NCBI RefSeq assembly: GCF_001678945.1
Contig: NZ_CP015124.1
Span: forward strand, 1,364,001-1,428,000
Length of the DNA stretch: 64,000 nucleotides
Direction of reading: 5' to 3'
Source: Phaeobacter gallaeciensis
GTDB lineage: Bacteria; Pseudomonadota; Alphaproteobacteria; Rhodobacterales; Rhodobacteraceae
Shown here piece by piece: positions 52,356-60,748 of the stretch. Made by a program: the position numbers and the translations under genes. A model generated the notes under the pieces. That model saw only the letters and a program-made list of their open reading frames with translations, had not been told where the DNA came from and made no database searches. Within the stretch, counting starts at the first letter, position 1; each line of letters starts with the position of its first letter.

Positions 52356-53129
52356 TCAGAAGCGGGGATCGTTCCCGTCTTCGTCCTCATCGTCCTCGTC
52401 ACCGCCCGAGGGCAGGTTGAAGAAGCTGTCCGCATCGGGTAGCGGTTCTTCGGACGGGGTGCTTTCGGCGGAGCCGCCACCCAGAGTGAAGGTTTCCAGA
52501 CCTTCGATGGCCGAGGGGATCTTCGGCTCGGCATCCATCTCCAGCGATTGCTCGGTCGACACCAGCTTGCGGCGTTCGTCGTCGCTCATCACGCCGCCTT
52601 CGGCAGCCCGTTTTGCGGCGGCTTTTTGCACGGCAGAGTCCAGTTCGGACTGTTTGCACAGGCCCAGCGCAACCGGGTCGATCGGCTGCATGTTGGCGAT
52701 GTTCCAGTGAGTGCGCTCGCGGATCGACTGGATGGTCGGCTTGGTGGTGCCCACCAGTTTGGCAATCTGACCGTCAGACAGTTCCGGGTGGAACTTCACC
52801 AGCCACAGGATCGAGTTCGGACGGTCCTGACGCTTGGACAGCGGCGTGTAGCGCGGTCCGCGGCGTTTTTCCTCGCCAGCAGCGGCCGGGTTGAACTTGA
52901 GCTTCAGCTTGTGCAGCGGATTGGCCTCGGCCTTGTCGATCTCATCCTGCGTCAGCTGGTTGTTTGCAACCGGATCAAAGCCTTTGACGCCGGCGGCGAC
53001 GTCACCGTCGGCAATGCCCTGGATCTCCAGCTCGTGCATGCCAACGAAATCGGCGATCTGCTTGAAGCTGATCGTGGTATTGTCCACCAGCCACACGGCG
53101 GTCGCTTTGGTCATCAACGGTTTTGCCAT
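52356..53129 (-). CDS. trcR: Cell-cycle transcriptional regulator TrcR (DUF1013)
   Basis: The protein has 257 residues. The first helix-turn-helix-like region is SFKQIADFVGMHELEIQGIADG (about 21-42) and the second is SDGQIAKLVGTTKPTIQSIRE (about 118-138). The C terminus is acidic (DEDDEDEDG). This is the DUF1013 architecture found only in alphaproteobacteria, named TrcR for its role in cell-cycle transcription. A strong AAGGAG site precedes the ATG. It diverges from the RNase T2 gene. Confidence 0.92.
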   Translation of the reverse strand: MAKPLMTKATAVWLVDNTTISFKQIADFVGMHELEIQGIADGDVAAGVKGFDPVANNQLTQDEIDKAEANPLHKLKLKFNPAAAGEEKRRGPRYTPLSKRQDRPNSILWLVKFHPELSDGQIAKLVGTTKPTIQSIRERTHWNIANMQPIDPVALGLCKQSELDSAVQKAAAKRAAEGGVMSDDERRKLVSTEQSLEMDAEPKIPSAIEGLETFTLGGGSAESTPSEEPLPDADSFFNLPSGGDEDDEDEDGNDPRF

Positions 53130-53282
53130 GCGCTTATCTCCTTAAAACACGTTTGCCCCACGAACATCTACGTACATCTTTCCCGTCGCCTGAATTAGGC
53201 TGCCCCGAGGTCTGGGGCGGGTTTCCGTTGTCGGGGAACTTCAGTCCTATATAGTCGCCTTGTTTTCATAAGGAAAGAGGCG

Positions 53283-53942
53283 ATGCGCAGGTTCTTGCTG
53301 GCAATTGCAACCGTGATTTCCGGGCTGGCGTCGCAGCCCGGTCACGCCGACAGCGACCGGTCGCGGGAGGTCGCGGGCGAATTCGATTACTACGTCCTCA
53401 GCCTCAGCTGGTCACCGAACTGGTGCGCCATCGAAGGCGATGCCAGGGGATCGGATCAATGCGATAGCCGCCATGATCACGGCTGGACCCTGCATGGGCT
53501 GTGGCCGCAGTATCACCGGGGCTGGCCGGATTTCTGCAACACCGCCGAGGCCCCGCCAAGCCGCCGCCAGACCGCCGAGATGGCCGATATCATGGGGTCT
53601 CCGGGCCTTGCCTGGCATCAATGGAAGAAACACGGCAGCTGTTCCGGCCTGTCCCCTGCCCAGTATTTTTCCCTCTCGCGCGAGGCTTATGGACAGATCA
53701 CCCGTCCGGCCATCTTCCGCAAGCTGGACAAACTGGTGAAACTGCCCGCATCGCTGGTCGAGGAAGCCTTTCTGAAGGAAAATCCACAGCTGAGCCGGGA
53801 CAGCCTGACCATCACCTGCCGCGATGGTCACATCCAAGAGGCCCGCATCTGCCTGTCGCGCAGCCTTGATCCGGTGCCCTGCGGCCGGGACGTGATCCGC
53901 GACTGCACTCTGAAGGATGCACTATTTGCCCCGGTGCGCTGA
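53283..53942 (+). CDS. Ribonuclease T2 family protein with altered active site
   Basis: The protein has 219 residues with a signal peptide (about 1-22, cleavage near GHADS), so it is exported. The first catalytic site is intact: HGLWPQY with His71. The second reads WHQWKKHGSC (residues 111-120); the usual HEW Glu is a Gln here while His117 remains. Cys pairs support disulphides. It should cut RNA in the periplasm or outside, though the Glu-to-Gln change may lower activity. The site AGGAAAGAGG precedes the ATG. Confidence 0.87.
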   Translation: MRRFLLAIATVISGLASQPGHADSDRSREVAGEFDYYVLSLSWSPNWCAIEGDARGSDQCDSRHDHGWTLHGLWPQYHRGWPDFCNTAEAPPSRRQTAEMADIMGSPGLAWHQWKKHGSCSGLSPAQYFSLSREAYGQITRPAIFRKLDKLVKLPASLVEEAFLKENPQLSRDSLTITCRDGHIQEARICLSRSLDPVPCGRDVIRDCTLKDALFAPVR

Positions 53943-54189
53943 ACCTAATGGAGGCCTGGCTTCCTCCTCCATCTCCCCAAACTCCCCCTGCCCCACTGCC
54001 CGACAGGCGGCTTGACCGCGAAAAGAGGAGGCAGGCGCCACTGGGCAGCTTTCCCTCACGCGACATTGATTGGCTTGTGCAGCGCATTTTGGCCGATTTT
54101 GTGCTAGTATTGTTCCACGTGCCGCGCACGGCCCTGCCTAAACGGCACTTCCATTTAAATCCGCGAGGAGGAAGAGGAGGAACAAGCGC

Positions 54190-55047
54190 ATGGCAAAGAC
54201 AATCGGTAATCCGCTCAGTTGGCTCTTGCAGGGGGCAGAAACCACCGGACAGCATTTCGGCAAGACGGTGGGAGAAATGGGCAGCAGCGACGTCACGGAG
54301 CTGCCTCAGGCGCGCAGGCTTTCGATGGACGACCTCATCCATTCACTGGCCGCAGGTCTTGAAGATTTTGCCGCCTGCCGCAGCGATGCGATGTTCCTGG
54401 TGCTGTTCTACCCGGTGATTGGCATCGCATTGATCGTGATGAGCCTGTCGATGAATCTGCTGCCGCTGATCGTGCCAATGATCATGGGGTTTGCAATCCT
54501 CGGGCCCATTGCCGCGGTCGGGCTGTATGAAATGTCCTCGCGCCGCGAAGCCGGGTTTAAGCCGCGCTGGATGGATGCCTTTGGTGTTATCCGCTCGCCT
54601 GCCTTCGGCGCCATTCTGGTGCTGGGCTTTTATCTGGCAGCACTGTTCATCATCTGGTTGGTCGCGGCGGACATGATCTATATCCGCACCCTGGGACCAG
54701 AGCCGCCGACCTCGATGCTCGGCTTCGCCACCGCTGTAGTGACCACCCGCGAAGGCTGGATCATGGCAATTGCAGGCGGCGCGTTAGGGGCCGTCTTTGC
54801 CTTTGCCGCGCTGGCGATGAGCCTGGTCTCTTTCCCGCTGCTGCTGGACCGCCACGTGGGCCTGCCGGTGGCGGTGGCCACCTCGATCAAGGTGCTGCGC
54901 AAGAACCCGGTGATCTGCATTACCTGGGGCGTGATCGTCGGTAGCATGCTGGTAATCGGTGCGATCCCGTTCCTGGTCGGGTTGATCATCGTGGTGCCGG
55001 TGCTGGGGCACGCTACCTGGCATCTGTACCGGCGCGCGGTGAAATAA
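54190..55047 (+). CDS. DUF2189 domain-containing membrane protein
   Basis: The protein has 285 residues. After a ~55-residue cytoplasmic start containing the family's LSMDDLIHSLAAGLEDF, it has six hydrophobic helices (roughly 74-95, 98-118, 140-162, 185-210, 238-262 and following). The EMSSRREAGFKPRW loop is typical of DUF2189. Function unknown. The leader has a purine-rich double site GAGGAGGAAGAGGAGG. The 53943-54189 gap otherwise shows nothing. Confidence 0.85.
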   Translation: MAKTIGNPLSWLLQGAETTGQHFGKTVGEMGSSDVTELPQARRLSMDDLIHSLAAGLEDFAACRSDAMFLVLFYPVIGIALIVMSLSMNLLPLIVPMIMGFAILGPIAAVGLYEMSSRREAGFKPRWMDAFGVIRSPAFGAILVLGFYLAALFIIWLVAADMIYIRTLGPEPPTSMLGFATAVVTTREGWIMAIAGGALGAVFAFAALAMSLVSFPLLLDRHVGLPVAVATSIKVLRKNPVICITWGVIVGSMLVIGAIPFLVGLIIVVPVLGHATWHLYRRAVK

Positions 55048-55064
55048 AGCGAAGCACACAGAAA

Positions 55065-55090
55065 AAGGGCCGACGCAACTGTCGGCCCTT
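55065..55090. terminator. Bidirectional terminator, DUF2189/quinone oxidoreductase
   Basis: AAGGGCCGAC / GTCGGCCCTT, 10-bp perfect stem, 6-nt loop, between convergent genes. Confidence 0.88.
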
Positions 55091-55111
55091 CTTGCGTGCA
55101 GGTAAGTGGCC

Positions 55112-56107
55112 TTAGCCCACCTTCAGAACGATCTTGCCAATATGGCCGGAACTTTCCATCCGCGCGTGTGCGGCTGCCGCCTCCTCCAGCGCAAATTCGC
55201 TGTCCATCACCGGCGCCATCTTGCCTGCCTCGACCAGCGGCCAGACCGCCTCGGCCAGATCCTGCGCAATGCGGGCCTTGGCCAGATCGCTCTGCGGGCG
55301 CAGGGTCGAGCCCGTCACCGTCAGGCGGCGCGCCATGATCTGGGCAAAGTTCAGCTCGGCCTTAGGGCCTGAAAGAAAGGCGATATGTACCAGACGGCCA
55401 TCATCGGCCAGCGCCCGGATATTGCGGGGAATATAGTCGCCGCCCACCATGTCGAGGATGAGATCGGCGCCGCCCTCAGCGCGAAGAACTTTCACAAAAT
55501 CCTCGTCGCGGTAATTGATCGCACGCTCGGCCCCCAGATCGAGACAGGCCTGACATTTGGCATCGGACCCGGCAGTGGTGAACACCCGCGCGCCCAAGGC
55601 CGAGGCCAGCTGAATCGCTGTCGTTCCGATCCCGGATGAGCCGCCGTGCACCAGAAAACGTTCGCCCGCCTTTAGCCCTCCCCGGGTAAAGACGTTTGAC
55701 CAGACCGTGAAACAGGTTTCCGGCAGGCAGGCCGCGCGTTTCAGCGACATGCCCTTGGGGATTGGCAGACAATGGGCGGCCGGTGTGACCACGTATTCGG
55801 CATAGCCGCCGCCGGGCAGCAGGCCACAGACCTTGTCCCCCACCGCGTATTCGGTGACGCCCGCACCGATGGCGACCACCTCGCCCGAAGCCTCGAGCCC
55901 CGGCAGATCGCTGGCACCGGCAGGCGGATCATAAGCCCCCGCCCGCTGCAGCGCGTCCGGCCGATTGACGCCCGCATAGGCTACCTTCAGCAGCAGCTGG
56001 CCATGGCCCGGCTGCGGAACGGGCCGGTCTGTCAGCGTCAGAACCTCGGGGCCTCCGGGTTGCGAGATTTCAATCGCGCGCATCGTTTCCGGCAATGTCT
56101 CCGTCAT
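55112..56107 (-). CDS. NAD(P)H:quinone oxidoreductase, zinc-free MDR family (PIG3-like)
   Basis: The protein has 331 residues. It has a GroES-like N-terminal domain with NRPDALQRAGAYDPP (the PIG3/QOR signature) and a Rossmann domain with VHGGSSGIGTTAIQLA near 155. Zinc ligands of true alcohol dehydrogenases are absent, as expected for zeta-crystallin relatives. It reduces quinones or related enones with NAD(P)H. Confidence 0.9.
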   Translation of the reverse strand: MTETLPETMRAIEISQPGGPEVLTLTDRPVPQPGHGQLLLKVAYAGVNRPDALQRAGAYDPPAGASDLPGLEASGEVVAIGAGVTEYAVGDKVCGLLPGGGYAEYVVTPAAHCLPIPKGMSLKRAACLPETCFTVWSNVFTRGGLKAGERFLVHGGSSGIGTTAIQLASALGARVFTTAGSDAKCQACLDLGAERAINYRDEDFVKVLRAEGGADLILDMVGGDYIPRNIRALADDGRLVHIAFLSGPKAELNFAQIMARRLTVTGSTLRPQSDLAKARIAQDLAEAVWPLVEAGKMAPVMDSEFALEEAAAAHARMESSGHIGKIVLKVG

Positions 56108-56237
56108 GCAAAGATCCTTTCCCTTGCGTGGTGCGTTTTACGCTTTGAATAACACCTTGGGTGCGGGGCACAAACCCCGGCAGGAGGCTTGCATTGCGCC
56201 CGGATGTACTGAAACGGCGAATGGACGTGGCGTTTGA

Positions 56238-56948
56238 TCAGCGGCCAGTCCTACGGCCTGGCAGATCCGTGGGCGTCGACGGGCGCCGGATCTGATCCGC
56301 CAGCCAGGACGGGCCGGCCAGAAGGGGCTTCAGCAAAGGGTTCTTCTGCACATCGGCCTTCAGCTTTTCGAACTGCATCACGTTGTCGATGCGCCGATCC
56401 AGAAAGTCCCATGTGGCCTGATGGCCCGGGCTGTCGTCCCCCAGCCAGAACAAAACGGTCGAGGAGTAAACCCCGGACAACGTGGCCCGTTTGCTGTACC
56501 AGTTGATGTCCTCGGAGGTATCGCCCAGCGCGGTCCAGATCGCATCCACCGTGCCCCAGATCGCCTTGGCCCCGTCGGCGGCATAGACCGGCAGCGAGAA
56601 CAGCGTCACGCCCCGGCGCACCGCTTCCTTGTCGTCAGAGGCTTCAAGGCGGAACCGGACGGCGGCGGCGATCTTGTCCCGGAACCGCAGCCCCGTCAGA
56701 TCCGCCGTCTTTAGCCGTTCCAGCATCTGCGCATCGCCGCGCCGGTGATAGGCCAGCGCCAGATCCACCGCCCCACGCGGGCACAGGGCGCGTGCCAGAA
56801 CCGGGTCCATGCCGCAATCCTCGACTGCAGCAGCAAAGGTGGCTTCGGTCCAGCCGTCAAAGGCGACATGAATGAGCGCCGCATCCAGAAGCGCGTCGAT
56901 CGATCCGGTGTCGGCGGCCGGTTGCTCTGTGGCTGTTTGCTCAGTCAT
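56238..56948 (-). CDS. coq9: COQ9 family ubiquinone biosynthesis protein
   Basis: This 236-residue protein with a TetR-like helical fold is a lipid-binding accessory protein for ubiquinone synthesis. The core LLDAALIHVAFDGWTEATF and the C-terminal ATWDFLDRRIDNVMQFEK segment are typical. The start MTEQTATEQP at 56948 is better than the in-frame ATG 21 bp upstream. It diverges from rpsU, a conserved arrangement in alphaproteobacteria. Confidence 0.9.
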   Translation of the reverse strand: MTEQTATEQPAADTGSIDALLDAALIHVAFDGWTEATFAAAVEDCGMDPVLARALCPRGAVDLALAYHRRGDAQMLERLKTADLTGLRFRDKIAAAVRFRLEASDDKEAVRRGVTLFSLPVYAADGAKAIWGTVDAIWTALGDTSEDINWYSKRATLSGVYSSTVLFWLGDDSPGHQATWDFLDRRIDNVMQFEKLKADVQKNPLLKPLLAGPSWLADQIRRPSTPTDLPGRRTGR

Positions 56949-57021
56949 GATGCATCTCCTCGTCAACAAATGCGCCTTTAAGGGCCTGCGTCGCTGCGCG
57001 ATCTGCCCTTTTGCTCAGTAC

Positions 57022-57050
57022 TAGACAAGTTAGACCGGCTTTGCTATACG
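57022..57050 (+). promoter_or_regulatory. Predicted sigma70 promoter of rpsU
   Basis: TAGACA (57022-57027) and TATACG (57045-57050) with a 17-bp spacer. The start of transcription would be ~46 bp before the rpsU ATG, which follows AAAGGTGGTG. Confidence 0.5.
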
Positions 57051-57102
57051 GCCACCTCCTGCAAATCCTTGCAACCCAACTTAGAAAGGTGGTGAAAACC
57101 AC

Positions 57103-57309
57103 ATGCAGGTTAGTGTTCGTGACAACAATGTCGATCAGGCGCTCCGTGCCCTGAAGAAAAAGCTGCAGCGCGAAGGCGTGTTCCGCGAAATGAAGCTCAA
57201 GCAACATTTCGAGAAACCCTCCGAGAAAAAAGCGCGCGAGAAAGCTGAAGCGATTCGTCGTGCCCGTAAACTGGCACGTAAGAAAGCACAGCGCGAAGGT
57301 CTCCTCTAA
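57103..57309 (+). CDS. rpsU: 30S ribosomal protein S21
   Basis: The protein has 68 residues: [21 protein letters not shown] is the standard bS21 start, followed by a highly basic helix. It binds the 30S platform near the anti-Shine-Dalgarno end of 16S rRNA and aids initiation. Confidence 0.97.
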   Translation: MQVSVRDNNVDQALRALKKKLQREGVFREMKLKQHFEKPSEKKAREKAEAIRRARKLARKKAQREGLL

Positions 57310-57678
57310 GATCTTCCTCCGGTTTTTTCTGGACGCTTTTGACGACCCCCGTGGCCCGCCCCGGGGGTTTGTCGTTTCTAAGATACATATTTTACGGCGG
57401 AATATCGGTTCTGCGGCTAAATAGTTAAACTTATAAGTGTATTCAGAGTCCATCCTTGCTATCAATAGTAGCAGGGCACCGAAACCTCACGTTTCCCAAG
57501 GCGGACGGCCCTGTTGCCGAAGTTGGAACGGTCGGCATTTCCCGGAGGAGGCACATCGCTCCCCCCCAAACCTGGCGATAGCCTTGCTCCCTGCACCAAG
57601 GCGTCTGCCCCTCCGGGTGACTTCCTCTTGAGCCCCTTATTGGTCTGATCTGCGCGTGCCTCCCGGCGCTCTCCGCAC
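57310..57678. other. Intergenic region rpsU-P450 with rpsU terminator
   Basis: About 369 bp. CCCCCG (57346-57351) / CGGGGG (57362-57367) followed by TTTGTCGTTT is the probable rpsU terminator. An AT-rich patch follows (57385-57440). No ORF has a family match or ribosome site. Nothing else was recognised. Confidence 0.5.
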
Positions 57679-58854
57679 TTACCGGCTCCTCTCCCCTTCG
57701 GCCCAGGTCACCGGCATTTCAAGCGGACCGCGGAAAGCCCATCCGCCGAACCGTGCCTCCCCCGCAAGGGATAGATCCGGTAGCCGCTCAAACAGCATCG
57801 GTAGCGCCGCTTCGGCGATCAGCGCCCTTGATATCCAGGCCCCGGCGCAAAAATGTGGACCGGCGCCAAATGAAATGGCCGCGCTGATATCCTGATGGAT
57901 GTCAAAGGCATCGGGGCGCGCAAACACCTGCTCGTCCCGGTTCCCAGAACCGAACATCAGAAACACACGGTCCTCAGGCTTCAGCGCCACCTCGTGCAGC
58001 ACATAAGGCTGCGCCACCCGGCGCGGTGACATTCCGATGGGGGACATCCAGCGGGCATATTCCTCGAACGCCTGCAGCCAGCTGGCACGGCCGACGCGGA
58101 CATCTTCCAGTTGCTCCGGATGGCGCAGCAAGGCCCAGACGGTCCCGGCGATCGCATCGCGTGGCTCGTTCTGCCCGCCCGAGATCGCCAGCTTGATATT
58201 GGCCCTGATCTGATCCTCCGGCAGGCCCGCAGCCTGCTGAACCCGCAACAGGGAATAGTCATCCGCGCCAGAAGCACTCTGCCACATCTCGGTAATGTGC
58301 TGGTCGATCAGCCGGGTGCTGTCATTGCAGCGCGCCTCAACCTCCGGATCACCTGCATAATTGGCACAGCCATCGATCATGCCCTGGCTCACCGCGTCCA
58401 TCTCTTCGGCGCCCATGCGGGTCAGGCCGGTGACTGCCTTCAGCGCCTCTGCCGAGACCGGCATGGCGAAGTCACGCACCAGATCGCACGCCCCCCGGGG
58501 CGCCAGGTCGTCAAGGATCCGCGCCGTCGCGGAACGGAACTGTGCCAGCCAATGATGTTTCACCGTCTTGGGAGAGACCGCCGGAAAGATCGCCTTGCGC
58601 TCTCCCATATGGGCGGCGCCGTCCTTGCGCATCATGTTCTGCCCCATCAGCTGGGTCATCAGCCCCTCAGGCTGGTCCGAGGAAAACACCTCGATCCGCT
58701 TTTCCTCCCGGAAAATATCGTCACGGCGGGTGATCAGAACCGCGTCCAGCTGCGGCACATAGACCACCGGCGCCTCGGCGCGCATACGGGCCAGATCCGG
58801 ATAGGGATCCTGCCAGAACGCCTGCGGATCGATGTCATAAACTGGCCTTTCCAT
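57679..58854 (-). CDS. Cytochrome P450
   Basis: This 391-residue soluble bacterial P450 has its heme ligand Cys336 in FGAGPHFCAG. The ExxR pair is in EEYARW near residue 260. The I-helix segment is ISGGQNEPRDA near 229; the usual acid-Thr pair reads Glu-Pro there, so oxygen activation may differ. No ferredoxin or ferredoxin reductase gene is adjacent. It diverges from a MarR gene, its likely regulator. The site GGGAGGGG precedes the ATG. Confidence 0.93.
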   Translation of the reverse strand: MERPVYDIDPQAFWQDPYPDLARMRAEAPVVYVPQLDAVLITRRDDIFREEKRIEVFSSDQPEGLMTQLMGQNMMRKDGAAHMGERKAIFPAVSPKTVKHHWLAQFRSATARILDDLAPRGACDLVRDFAMPVSAEALKAVTGLTRMGAEEMDAVSQGMIDGCANYAGDPEVEARCNDSTRLIDQHITEMWQSASGADDYSLLRVQQAAGLPEDQIRANIKLAISGGQNEPRDAIAGTVWALLRHPEQLEDVRVGRASWLQAFEEYARWMSPIGMSPRRVAQPYVLHEVALKPEDRVFLMFGSGNRDEQVFARPDAFDIHQDISAAISFGAGPHFCAGAWISRALIAEAALPMLFERLPDLSLAGEARFGGWAFRGPLEMPVTWAEGERSR

Positions 58855-58904
58855 CGCAGCCCCTCCCCCCGATTGTCAGCTTCAGGGAAGACTGCGCGGC
58901 AACT

Positions 58905-58918
58905 GTTGTCTTGTCAAC
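58905..58918. promoter_or_regulatory. Candidate MarR operator
   Basis: GTTGTCTTGTCAAC has GTTG and CAAC arms, similar in layout to MexR-type MarR sites. It lies in the 86-bp gap between the P450 and MarR starts. Confidence 0.45.
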
Positions 58919-58940
58919 TCGCCTGACCTAAGCTGCCTGG

Positions 58941-59456
58941 ATGAGCGATTTACCCGACGATCTGTTCCTGATCCTGCCGGATGGCAGTGAGGACAGCCCC
59001 GCCGCGCCGACACTGGACTACAGCCGCAACCCGGTGGTCACGGTGACATTCGCAGGCAACCGGCTGACCCGGAACGCTGCGCGCGCCTACCAAAAGGAAT
59101 TCGGAATCGGTGTCATGGACTGGCGCATGCTGGTCATGCTGACGCGCGATCCGGGCTGTTCCGTCGGTCAGGCTGCGAACCTCACCGGTATCGACAAGGC
59201 CGCCGTCAGCCGCGCACTGCAGCGCATGGAAAAGGCCGGTCTCGTCCGGGCCGAGGTACGGGGCGGAGATGAGCGGCGCAAATCCTGGTTCCTAACCGAG
59301 GCGGGGCATGCCCTGCACGCCCAGATGTTGCCGCGCGCGCTGGAGCGGCAGCGCGACCTGCTCAAAGGCTTCTCCCCCGAGGAGCTCACCGCCTTCACCG
59401 GGTATCTGCAACGGTTTCTCGACAATATGGCGGATCAGGCGGACACGCCCGAATAA
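58941..59456 (+). CDS. MarR family transcriptional regulator
   Basis: The protein has 171 residues. The winged helix is clear: CSVGQAANLTGIDKAAVSRALQRME with the wing VRGGDERRKSWFLTEAG. An N-terminal extension of ~35 residues precedes the first dimer helix. It probably represses the divergent P450 gene and itself until a small phenolic or lipid ligand binds. Confidence 0.9.
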   Translation: MSDLPDDLFLILPDGSEDSPAAPTLDYSRNPVVTVTFAGNRLTRNAARAYQKEFGIGVMDWRMLVMLTRDPGCSVGQAANLTGIDKAAVSRALQRMEKAGLVRAEVRGGDERRKSWFLTEAGHALHAQMLPRALERQRDLLKGFSPEELTAFTGYLQRFLDNMADQADTPE

Positions 59457-59504
59457 AGATCACAACGGCCTTGAGGCAGGCAGCCTGAAACAGGCGCACG
59501 CCGC

Positions 59505-59573
59505 GCCCCGGCGCGGCGCCGCGCCCAACGGCGGCAGCACAGTCCGCAGGCTGTGCCGGAACCGGCGGGAGGG
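59505..59573. repeat. GC-rich double-hairpin intergenic element, copy 1
   Basis: A palindrome GGCGCGGCGCCGCGCC (59510-59525) runs into GCGCCCAACGG, then an inner hairpin GCACAG / CTGTGC, then CCGGCGGGAGGG. The block resembles the element at 62517-62600. It lies between convergent marR and ppk2 ends and could act as a terminator. Confidence 0.5.
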
Positions 59574-59604
59574 CCACCCCCATCCGTCTTTGCACAGAGG
59601 TCGC

Positions 59605-60522
59605 TCAGTAGATCTTTGGCACGTACAGCTCGTCCGGCAGAACCCTGCGTTCATAGTCGGGATTATATTCCCGGTCCGGCAAGGACACCTTCTCCTGCGG
59701 CACCTCTTCATAGGGCACTTTGGTCAGCAGGTGCTCGATGCAGTTCAGACGCTCGCGCTTCTTGTCGTTGCCCTCGACGATATACCAGGGCGCTTCGGGG
59801 ATATTGGTGCGCTCGAACATATCCTCCTTGGCCTTGGTGTATTGCTCCCAGCGGATACGGCTTTCCAGATCCATCGGCGACAGCTTCCACTGCTTCATCG
59901 GATCATGGATCCGCATCATGAACCGCAGCTGCTGTTCCTCATCCGTAATCGAGAACCAGTATTTCAGCAGGATGATCCCCGACCGCACCAGCATCCGTTC
60001 AAATTCCGGAACGTCCTGAAAGAACTGTTCGACCTGATCCTCACTGGCAAAGCCCATCACCCGTTCAACCCCGGCGCGGTTGTACCAGGACCGGTCAAAC
60101 AGCACGATTTCCCCCGCAGCCGGCAGATGCGGCACGTAGCGCTGAAAATACCATTGGCTCTGCTCACGGCGCGACGGTGCGGGCAGAGCCACGACGCGGG
60201 CAACACGCGGGTTCAGACGCTGGGTGATCCGCTTGATCACACCGCCCTTGCCAGCGCTGTCGCGCCCTTCGAACAGGATGCATACCTTGGCGCCGCTGTG
60301 CTGCACCCAATCCTGAAGCCGGATCAATTCCGCCTGCAGGCGCAACAGATTTCTGAAGTAGACCTTGCGATCCAGCATTTCGGGATGCTGCGAGCGGTAG
60401 ATCTTGCGCAGCTCCATCGACAGCATTGGCTCGGCAAATTCAATCTCGAAGTCCTCGTCCAGCGTGTCCTGAAGCTCGGCATCCAGCCAGTCAAATGAAT
60501 CAGGGGTTGTATCGCTGGTCAC
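59605..60522 (-). CDS. ppk2: Polyphosphate kinase 2
   Basis: This 305-residue PPK2-family protein has Walker A FEGRDSAGKGGV near 85, the lid and RYVPHLP segment, and Walker B VLFDRSWYNRAGVERVMGF near 150. It uses polyphosphate to phosphorylate nucleoside diphosphates; whether GDP or ADP is preferred is not visible. Single-domain length fits class I PPK2. Confidence 0.94.
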   Translation of the reverse strand: MTSDTTPDSFDWLDAELQDTLDEDFEIEFAEPMLSMELRKIYRSQHPEMLDRKVYFRNLLRLQAELIRLQDWVQHSGAKVCILFEGRDSAGKGGVIKRITQRLNPRVARVVALPAPSRREQSQWYFQRYVPHLPAAGEIVLFDRSWYNRAGVERVMGFASEDQVEQFFQDVPEFERMLVRSGIILLKYWFSITDEEQQLRFMMRIHDPMKQWKLSPMDLESRIRWEQYTKAKEDMFERTNIPEAPWYIVEGNDKKRERLNCIEHLLTKVPYEEVPQEKVSLPDREYNPDYERRVLPDELYVPKIY

Positions 60523-60748
60523 GGCGCGGCTCCTTGTTGTTACTCGTCTGTTTCGGCCGCTCTAACGCACGGATGTGATTGTTTGATGTCACAGCAGCAC
60601 CCGCTGCCCGAATGGCCTGAAAAAGGCAGTTCCGATCCGGCCTGACCGGAACTGTCACAAAGGGCGTTAATTCGCCCGGGTCAAAGGCAAACGAAAATCC
60701 CGACCGGGTGCAAGCGCAAAAGCACCGGCTTCCGGCTTTCTGCCGAAT

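Noticed and set aside
57437-57631. 64-codon frame in the rpsU-P450 gap
   Set aside because: Low-complexity Pro/Arg/Ser translation without a ribosome site; likely chance.
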